Source: Janthinobacterium sp. 344
GTDB taxonomy: Bacteria > Pseudomonadota > Gammaproteobacteria > Burkholderiales > Burkholderiaceae_D
Length of the DNA stretch: 64,000 nt
Direction of reading: 5' to 3'
Assembly (NCBI RefSeq): GCF_900112025.1
Contig: NZ_FOKL01000002.1
Span: 458,339-522,338 of the forward strand
Below the pieces are notes generated by a model. That model was given only the letters and a program-made list of their open reading frames with translations, searched no databases and had not been told where the DNA came from. The first letter of the stretch is position 1, and each line of letters opens with the position of its first letter. A program made the position numbers and the translations under genes. Positions 58,737 through 64,000 of this stretch are shown here, piece after piece.

Positions 58737-60968
58737 TTAAAATTTGTAACCGGCCTTGGCGATGATCTGGCGCGGCGGGCCATAGAAACCGTCGAGGATG
58801 AACAGCGCCGGAATGTTGTAGCCATCCGTGCGGTAGCGCTTGTTGCCCAGGTTGCTGCCGTGCAAACTGAAGGTCCAGTTCTTCGGCGCTTCCCATACCA
58901 CGCCGGCCGTCCACATGCTGTAGCCGCCCTGCGCCAGCACTTCGCTCAAGTCCGTGGTCGGATACACCTTGCTGCGGTAGCCGTAACCGACCATGCTGCG
59001 CAGCGCGCCGCCGAACACATCGCGGTCCGTGCGCGTCAGGTTCAAGCCCACCTGGCGGCGCGGCGTATTGCTGAACTTTTGCGTGTCCGCGATGTTCTTG
59101 CCGCCGCTCATGAACTCGTCGTAGCTGGCGTTCAGCAAGGCGAGGAAACCATTGACTTCCCACTGGCGGTTCGGCCGCCACGAGAATTCGAACTCGGCCC
59201 CTTTGACGGTCGCCTTGCCCGCATTCGTGAAATCGCCATAGAAGCCGGGCAAGCCGCCCGGCTGCACATAGCTGGTGAAGACGGACAATTGAATGTCCTT
59301 GTAGCGGTTGGTGAACAGGGCCACGTTGGCGTCGAAGGTATCGTCCGGCGCCGCGTACTTCATGCCCACTTCCAGCGCGTCGAGCTTTTCATCCTTGTAC
59401 GGCCGCGCCGAGTCGGGCACCACCAGGTTGTTGGCGCGCACGTTGTAGCCGCCCGATTTGAAACCGCGCGACAGGTTGCTGTAGAAATTCGTCGTCTTCG
59501 ACGCTTCGTAGCGCACAGACAATTTCGGCGAGGTATTGCTGACGGAAAGCGACTTGTCGAAGTCGGCCGCCGTCTGGATCGGACGCGTAAAGCCGGCGTC
59601 CGCAAAGGCGCGGTTGAGGACGATGGCGCGCTTTTCCTCGCGCGTGTGGCGCAAGCCCGCGTTGATGCTCCAGACCTTGCCCACCGGCCAGGTCCAGTCC
59701 GTGTACAGCGCCGTGCTGTCCGTTTCCACCGTGCTGACGGCGGCCTGGAACTGGCGGCCCAGGAAGTTGTTGTAAATGCCGCCGCCGGCCGTGCCTTCGA
59801 AGCGGTACAGGCCGATGACGCCGGCGCCATAATCGCCGCTGTACGAGGCTTGCAATTCCAGGCTTTTCTGCTCGTCGCGCGAGTCGCCGAAGACGTCGGC
59901 GATCGGCTGCGGCAAGCCGTCGAAGTCGATGGTCTGTTCGGAGGTGCTGCGCCGCTTGGCGCCGATGACTTTCACCGACCAGTCGTTCGAAACGGTGTAG
60001 TTGGCCACCAGCGAGCCGCCCCGGTTGTGCGTGAAGTTATTGCCTGGCATGCCGCTCTGGATGTCATACGCATCCGTGCTGGGCGGACGCTTGAGCGGGT
60101 CGAAGGCGCTCACGCCCATGCGCTGGAAGCCGCGCACGCCCGACTTGTCATCGGTGGCGTCCAGGCTCAGCACGACGGTCAAGGGTATGTCTTGCGGAAA
60201 GTAACCGACGGAGAGGCGCGCGGCCGTGCTGTCCTGGTCGCTGACCTGTTCGCCATTGAACGTATTGCGGCCGAAGCCGTCGCGGTCCAGCTTGGCGGCG
60301 GCCAGGCGCGCGCGCCAGGTGCCGTTCTCGCTGGCCACATTGAAGGCGGCCTTGAAATTGCGCTGATTATAGTTACCGATCCCCACTTCCGCCGAACCGC
60401 CGTTTTCCTTCGCCAGCGGACGCGAAATGTACTTGATGGCGCCGCCGATGGTGTTCTTGCCATATAAGGTGCCTTGCGGACCGCGCAGCACTTCGATGCG
60501 CTGCACGTCGAAGACGTCGAGCAAGGCGCCCTGCGGACGCGCCATGTAGACGTCGTCGAAATAAATGCCCACGCCCGGGTCCACCCCCCAGACGGGGTCG
60601 GCCTGGCCCACGCCGCGGATGAAGGCCGTCAGGGTGGTGTTCGTGCCGCGCGAGGCGTACACGGTCAGGTTCGGCACGCGCTCCTGCAAGTCGGCCAGGT
60701 TCTGGATATTCGCCCGTTCCAGCGCCTTGGCGGAAAACGCCGTGACGGCCAGCGGCACGTCCTGCAAGCGCTCCTCGCGGCGGCGGGCGGAGACCGTGAC
60801 GGTGTCCATGCGTTCCTTCGCCTCGCTGGCCTCGCTGGCGCTCTGGGCGCTGGCGGCGGCAGACGTGGCGGCTTCCTGCGCCTGGGCTTGGGTGGAAAAA
60901 CTGAAGGCGCCGGCAACGGCGAGAGCGGCGGATAAGGGGTTCAAAGCGGGGTTCAAAGCAAGTTTCAT
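58737..60968 (-). CDS. TonB-dependent receptor
   Basis: Predicted 743 residues from the ATG at 60968 (MKLALNPALNPLSAAL), TGGAGA 6 bases upstream. A signal peptide (to about AQAQE) and Ala/Ser-rich linker precede the plug (DTVTVSARRREERLQDVPLAV, split: DTVTVSARRREE, RLQDVPLAV; VLRGPQGTLYGKNTIGG). The barrel ends in KAGYKF. Belongs to the same broad receptor family as the one at 48507. With the downstream esterase it could take up a plant-derived ester or polymer breakdown product; this is inference. Confidence 0.93.
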   Translation of the reverse strand: MKLALNPALNPLSAALAVAGAFSFSTQAQAQEAATSAAASAQSASEASEAKERMDTVTVSARRREERLQDVPLAVTAFSAKALERANIQNLADLQERVPNLTVYASRGTNTTLTAFIRGVGQADPVWGVDPGVGIYFDDVYMARPQGALLDVFDVQRIEVLRGPQGTLYGKNTIGGAIKYISRPLAKENGGSAEVGIGNYNQRNFKAAFNVASENGTWRARLAAAKLDRDGFGRNTFNGEQVSDQDSTAARLSVGYFPQDIPLTVVLSLDATDDKSGVRGFQRMGVSAFDPLKRPPSTDAYDIQSGMPGNNFTHNRGGSLVANYTVSNDWSVKVIGAKRRSTSEQTIDFDGLPQPIADVFGDSRDEQKSLELQASYSGDYGAGVIGLYRFEGTAGGGIYNNFLGRQFQAAVSTVETDSTALYTDWTWPVGKVWSINAGLRHTREEKRAIVLNRAFADAGFTRPIQTAADFDKSLSVSNTSPKLSVRYEASKTTNFYSNLSRGFKSGGYNVRANNLVVPDSARPYKDEKLDALEVGMKYAAPDDTFDANVALFTNRYKDIQLSVFTSYVQPGGLPGFYGDFTNAGKATVKGAEFEFSWRPNRQWEVNGFLALLNASYDEFMSGGKNIADTQKFSNTPRRQVGLNLTRTDRDVFGGALRSMVGYGYRSKVYPTTDLSEVLAQGGYSMWTAGVVWEAPKNWTFSLHGSNLGNKRYRTDGYNIPALFILDGFYGPPRQIIAKAGYKF

Positions 60969-61115
60969 AGCGTCTCCAATGTCAGGCTTGCTTACCGCCA
61001 GGGAAAACGGCCGGATTCCAGAATCGCAAGACGTAACGGTACCCGCGCGCAAAAAGCGTGCACCTGCCTTGCGATGACTGTTTCCCGGCCCCTGCCCGTG
61101 CGGCGAGTGGCCTGT

Positions 61116-61919
61116 TTATTTTGAATGTGTAGCGAGGAAGGACTGCAACAAGGTATTCACACGCTGCGCCTGGTCCAGGGGCGTGGCGTGGCGCGAATTC
61201 GCAATCAGCTCGAACTCGCAATGCTGAAACTGTGCGGCAAAGACCCGCTTGCATTCGACGGGCGTGTAATCCTGGTCGGCCGCCATGATGAGGACGGGCA
61301 TGGCCAGGGCCTGGAAGTGAATATCGATATCCCAGTGGAAAATGGCGTCCAGCGCGGCCAGGTAGGCGCGCTTGTCCATGCCCGCCATCTGCGTGGCGAA
61401 GCGCTCGACCAGCGCCTGCTGGGCCGGCTCGGGGAACAGCTTCCTGCCGATGATCTTGCCCATGGATTTCAAGCCGAAGGTGGCGATCACCGTGCGCCGC
61501 AGCCAGTAGGCAAACAGCAGCGCGGCCGGTTTGCGGCCCTGGAAGGGCTGCGAATTGATCAGGCACAGACTGGCCACCCTGCCCGGCGCGCGGTTGGCCA
61601 TTTCCAGGCCCACCATGCCGCCCAGCGAAAAGCCGACGATGTGCGCGCGCGGCACGTCGAGCTGGTCCATCAAATTGAAGAGGTCGTTGGCAAAATCGCC
61701 GATCTGCCAGTCGCCGCGCGGAGCGGGACTGCGGCCATGGCCGCGCAGATCGGGCACGATCAGGCGATAGCGGCTGCCGAGGGCATCGATTTGCGGGCGC
61801 CAGTCCTCGGCGCAGGAACCGAGTCCGTGCAGCAGAAAAATAGGCTCTGACTGCGTGGGATCGCCCTTGCCCAGGTCGAGGTAATGCAATGGAACATCGG
61901 ATGTCGTGTGACGCCGCAT
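61116..61919 (-). CDS. Alpha/beta hydrolase (enol-lactonase-like)
   Basis: The 267-residue cytoplasmic protein has oxyanion motif LLHGLG, the nucleophile elbow GFSLGG with Ser98, the acid Asp in ADQDYTPVE and a catalytic His in NSRHATP near residue 244. The overall pattern resembles 3-oxoadipate enol-lactonases (PcaD) and related hydrolases, but assignment as PcaD is not safe. AAGGAG lies 7 bases before the start. It is followed upstream by a TetR gene on the same strand, 126 bp away. Confidence 0.85.
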   Translation of the reverse strand: MRRHTTSDVPLHYLDLGKGDPTQSEPIFLLHGLGSCAEDWRPQIDALGSRYRLIVPDLRGHGRSPAPRGDWQIGDFANDLFNLMDQLDVPRAHIVGFSLGGMVGLEMANRAPGRVASLCLINSQPFQGRKPAALLFAYWLRRTVIATFGLKSMGKIIGRKLFPEPAQQALVERFATQMAGMDKRAYLAALDAIFHWDIDIHFQALAMPVLIMAADQDYTPVECKRVFAAQFQHCEFELIANSRHATPLDQAQRVNTLLQSFLATHSK

Positions 61920-62045
61920 TCTGTCTCCTTGCTGTTGAACATGCTTTGTGTTCAGGTGCAGGAATCTGTTTTCCTGCTGTTGGAAAACATAATACGGAAT
62001 CCGAATTCCGATTTCAAGTTAAATCGCTAAATATCGCAGCTTATC

Positions 62046-62684
62046 TCAGGTCAGGTAATTTAAAGCAACACGCACCAGTTCATCCTCCAGCGCCGCACCC
62101 GACAAAAAGGACAAGGAACCCGTCAAGGTATGCTGGTTCAGGATGCCCAGCAGCACGGGCGGCACCACCATCATCGCCTGCGTGGGGTTCGGGTGGCGGA
62201 TGCTGGAAGACTTGCTGGCCAGCACGGCCACCGTGCGCTGCGAGATCAGATGATTGATCTGGTGCACCCGGTCGCGGAATTGCGCATCCTGCGAGGCGCG
62301 CGTGATGAGCGCCCGCAGGACGCCGCTGCGCCCCCCGTTCACGGCCACGAACATGGCCACCATGGCGCGGATGAACTCTTCCAGGCTGCGCCCTTCCCAC
62401 TGGCGCAGTTCCGTCAGGGTCTCGACTTTTTCCACCATATCGGAAAAAAAGCGCTGCAGCAGCAGGCGGCTCAGGGTGTCCTTGTCGCCCAGCAGGCGGT
62501 AAAACGTGCCCACCGAGGTTTCCGCCAGCCGGGCCAGGTCGGCCACGCCGATTTCATCGAAACGGTTTTCCGCCAGCAACTGCTCGCCCACCAGCAGCAG
62601 GCGCTCGAACGCCTGCTTGCTGCGCGCCTGGGTGGGCTCGGGTGGAACGATCATCTGCGGGAAGGGCATCGGGAAGGAAGGCAT
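62046..62684 (-). CDS. TetR/AcrR-family regulator
   Basis: The 212-residue protein has a TetR HTH over about residues 36-70 (FDEIGVADLARLAETSVGTFYRLLGDKDTL, split: FDEIGVADLARL, AETSVGTFYRLLGDKDTL), then a helical ligand-binding domain. A perfect 14-bp palindrome just upstream is a probable autoregulatory site. The alpha/beta hydrolase gene behind it is the likely target. Inducer unknown. The start is the ATG at 62684; ATGs at codons 6 and 11 are alternatives. Confidence 0.9.
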   Translation of the reverse strand: MPSFPMPFPQMIVPPEPTQARSKQAFERLLLVGEQLLAENRFDEIGVADLARLAETSVGTFYRLLGDKDTLSRLLLQRFFSDMVEKVETLTELRQWEGRSLEEFIRAMVAMFVAVNGGRSGVLRALITRASQDAQFRDRVHQINHLISQRTVAVLASKSSSIRHPNPTQAMMVVPPVLLGILNQHTLTGSLSFLSGAALEDELVRVALNYLT

Positions 62685-62708
62685 GCGGCGTCGGCGTCTT
62701 TCGATAGT

Positions 62709-62722
62709 GGAACCATGGTTCC
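62709..62722. promoter_or_regulatory. Probable TetR operator
   Basis: GGAACCATGGTTCC is a perfect 14-bp palindrome, 24 bp upstream of the TetR-family start. Size, symmetry and position fit a TetR autoregulatory operator. Confidence 0.65.
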
Positions 62723-62769
62723 GTTATGGGTGCGCGTATTGTAACGCGAGCGGCGGCCAATAGGGGCGT

Positions 62770-63735
62770 TCAGCTGCGTTGCCTGCCCTGCCATTCCATG
62801 TACACATCGGCGCGCTGGTAATGCGCCTCGCCCGCCGGCCGCGCCACGTGGACAAAACCGCTGCTTTCATACAGGCCGATGGCGGGCGCCAGCTTGCTGT
62901 TCGATTCCAGGAACAGCAGCCTGGCGCCGCTGGCCTCGAAGGCGTCGAAGGCCCGTTCGATCAGCCGGCGCGCAATGCCCAGTCCCTGGCACTCGGGCGT
63001 GACGGCCATCTTCGACAATTCAACAGCGTCACCGCCGGCGCGGATCAGGGCGCAGGTGCCGACGATACGGCCATCGAGGCGCGCGAGGAAAATCCGCCCG
63101 CCGGCGTCGAGGATCGAGCTTTGCGGATCGGACAGCACCTGGTCGTCGAGCGCCTCGACATAAAAGTATCGTTCCAGCCAGGCGATATTCAGGCGCTTGA
63201 AATCGGCCGCGTGGGCGGCGTCATAGTCGATGATGTCGACGGCGGCCCGCTCGCGCTGGCGCCGGCACGCGGCGATGGTCTCGCCGAAACCCTGCGCCTG
63301 CAAGCGCGCCTCGGCCCGGTCCAGGCTGGCCATCAGCTGCGGCGTGCCTTGCTCGAAGACGGCATCGACGGCCACGCGCACATCGTCCCACAGGGGGGCC
63401 ATGTTGCGCAGCAGCGCCAGCCCGGCGTCGGACAGCGCCAGCAGGCGGCGCCGCTCGTCTTTCGGGTCCTGCATCTCCACCACGACACCGGCGTCGAGCA
63501 GCTTGCGCCCCAGCTGCACCACCACGGGATGCGTCTGCCCGATCTGCGCGGCCAGCGCCGTGATCGAGGTGGGCCCGTTGTCGCGCAGCAGCAGTAACAG
63601 GGGGAAACAGCGCGACGTCAGTTCGACGCCGGCCGCCAGATAGCTGGCATCGACACCGGCATACAGTTGATCGGAAAGACGGCGCAGGCGGCTGGCCAGC
63701 ATCAGGGAGCCGTAGGTTTGCAGATTGGAAGACAT
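62770..63735 (-). CDS. MarR-GNAT fusion protein
   Basis: Predicted 321 residues from the ATG at 63735 (MSSNLQTYGSLMLASRL). Residues 1-145 are a MarR-type winged helix (TSITALAAQIGQTHPVVVQL, then DPKDERRRLLALSDAG). Residues about 165-321 are a GNAT acetyltransferase with the acetyl-CoA P-loop around CQGLGIARRLIERAF and SKMAVTPE. Such fusions are known in many bacteria; the acetyl substrate is unknown. A palindrome 11-32 bp upstream suggests self-control. The 34-bp gap to the TetR gene's promoter side holds little else. Confidence 0.9.
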   Translation of the reverse strand: MSSNLQTYGSLMLASRLRRLSDQLYAGVDASYLAAGVELTSRCFPLLLLLRDNGPTSITALAAQIGQTHPVVVQLGRKLLDAGVVVEMQDPKDERRRLLALSDAGLALLRNMAPLWDDVRVAVDAVFEQGTPQLMASLDRAEARLQAQGFGETIAACRRQRERAAVDIIDYDAAHAADFKRLNIAWLERYFYVEALDDQVLSDPQSSILDAGGRIFLARLDGRIVGTCALIRAGGDAVELSKMAVTPECQGLGIARRLIERAFDAFEASGARLLFLESNSKLAPAIGLYESSGFVHVARPAGEAHYQRADVYMEWQGRQRS

Positions 63736-63745
63736 GAGATCGGGA

Positions 63746-63767
63746 TATATGTAAGTAGTTACGTATA
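63746..63767. promoter_or_regulatory. Probable MarR operator
   Basis: TATATGTAA (63746-63754) and TTACGTATA (63759-63767) form a 9-bp inverted repeat with one mismatch around GTAG. It lies 11 bp upstream of the MarR-GNAT start, a typical place for autorepression. Confidence 0.6.
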
Positions 63768-63817
63768 CCCTAACGCAAACCAACTTTCGGTGTCAAGCGT
63801 CGGCGCCTGTTCATCGC

Positions 63818-64000
63818 CTATTCATCATCCTCATCGACCAGCGCCGCCTGCAGCCTGACCTGGAATACCGTCTCGACGACCTCCCCCAGCCCCGGCCACA
63901 CCTGCATCAGCCAGCGCTTGCCGTCCTCGCTCACCGCCACATACGGCGCGTCGCGCGTGGCGCAGGCCCGGCCAATCGCGATGACTTGCCCCGCATCGTC
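63818..64000 (-). CDS. Hypothetical protein, C-terminal part (cut by window edge)
   Basis: A frame on the minus strand is open from the window edge to a TAG at 63818-63820. It gives 60 residues, including RACATRDAPYVAVSEDGKRW, WLMQVWPGLGEVVETVFQ and the acidic end LVDEDDE. Codon use is like the neighbours. The beginning lies outside the window, so the family cannot be assigned. Confidence 0.6.
   Translation of the reverse strand, partial: DDAGQVIAIGRACATRDAPYVAVSEDGKRWLMQVWPGLGEVVETVFQVRLQAALVDEDDE

Noticed and set aside
61116..61919. Firm assignment of the hydrolase as PcaD
   Set aside because: The fold and triad fit, but it is outside the pca operon and many related hydrolases share these motifs.

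Overview
The window looks like chromosome from an Oxalobacteraceae betaproteobacterium, most likely Janthinobacterium or a close relative such as Massilia or Duganella. This is inferred from the high G+C, the betaproteobacterial housekeeping genes (glnS, sbcB, pyrF, gluQ, pcaIJF/pcaR), the many TonB receptors and two-component proteins, and dispersed palindromes containing GGGGTCAGACCC. No rRNA, tRNA, CRISPR array, complete insertion sequence or prophage was seen.

Layout. 0-4 kb: an edge-cut MFS transporter diverging from a LysR regulator, then a minus-strand group of a J-domain protein and three uncharacterised proteins. 4-9 kb: glnS, an orphan CHASE histidine kinase, and a GRDP-like protein whose C-terminus is about ten A-Y/F-S-G/S repeats, facing a small HTH-like protein. 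9-24 kb: small hypotheticals, an SDR gene diverging from a ferredoxin-type reductase, transporters, an HPF-family protein, a GGDEF enzyme, sbcB, pyrF, a LemA/TPM operon, an SDR, then 540 bp with two intrinsic terminators and two candidate small RNAs, and a VanZ-like gene. 24-32 kb: a 21-bp minisatellite, three peptidase-fold genes (one apparently inactive), a flavin monooxygenase-like protein and an MFS gene whose 3' end is duplicated around a REP-like palindrome. 32-39 kb: an HDOD protein and a nucleoside-uptake module (BMP binding protein, two permeases, double ATPase) divergent from a Tsx-like outer-membrane channel.

38.9-43.8 kb is the clearest accessory island. The first 63 or so codons of a type VI tssF gene are joined directly to the 3' part of an rhs gene. 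A sharply AT-rich toxin tail follows, then a run of small AT-rich genes, at least three of them mutually related and probably immunity proteins. 44-51 kb: gluQ, then pcaF-pcaJ-pcaI divergent from pcaR around a strong PcaR-type palindrome, then a TonB receptor. 51-55 kb: a hybrid histidine kinase whose stop overlaps the start of a class A beta-lactamase. 55-64 kb: DUF695 and PAAR proteins, a secreted nucleoside hydrolase, an esterase with a second TonB receptor, an alpha/beta hydrolase beside a TetR regulator, a MarR-GNAT fusion, and the 3' end of an edge-cut gene.

Functional links: nucleosides could be hydrolysed in the periplasm or imported through Tsx and the BMP-type ABC transporter. The esterase, TonB receptors and hydrolase could supply aromatic acids to the pca genes, but that is inference. 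The best candidates for something undescribed are the repeat-tailed GRDP protein, the tssF-rhs junction with its toxin and immunity array, the J-domain gene group, the kinase-beta-lactamase pair, and the two candidate RNAs at 22.4-22.8 kb.
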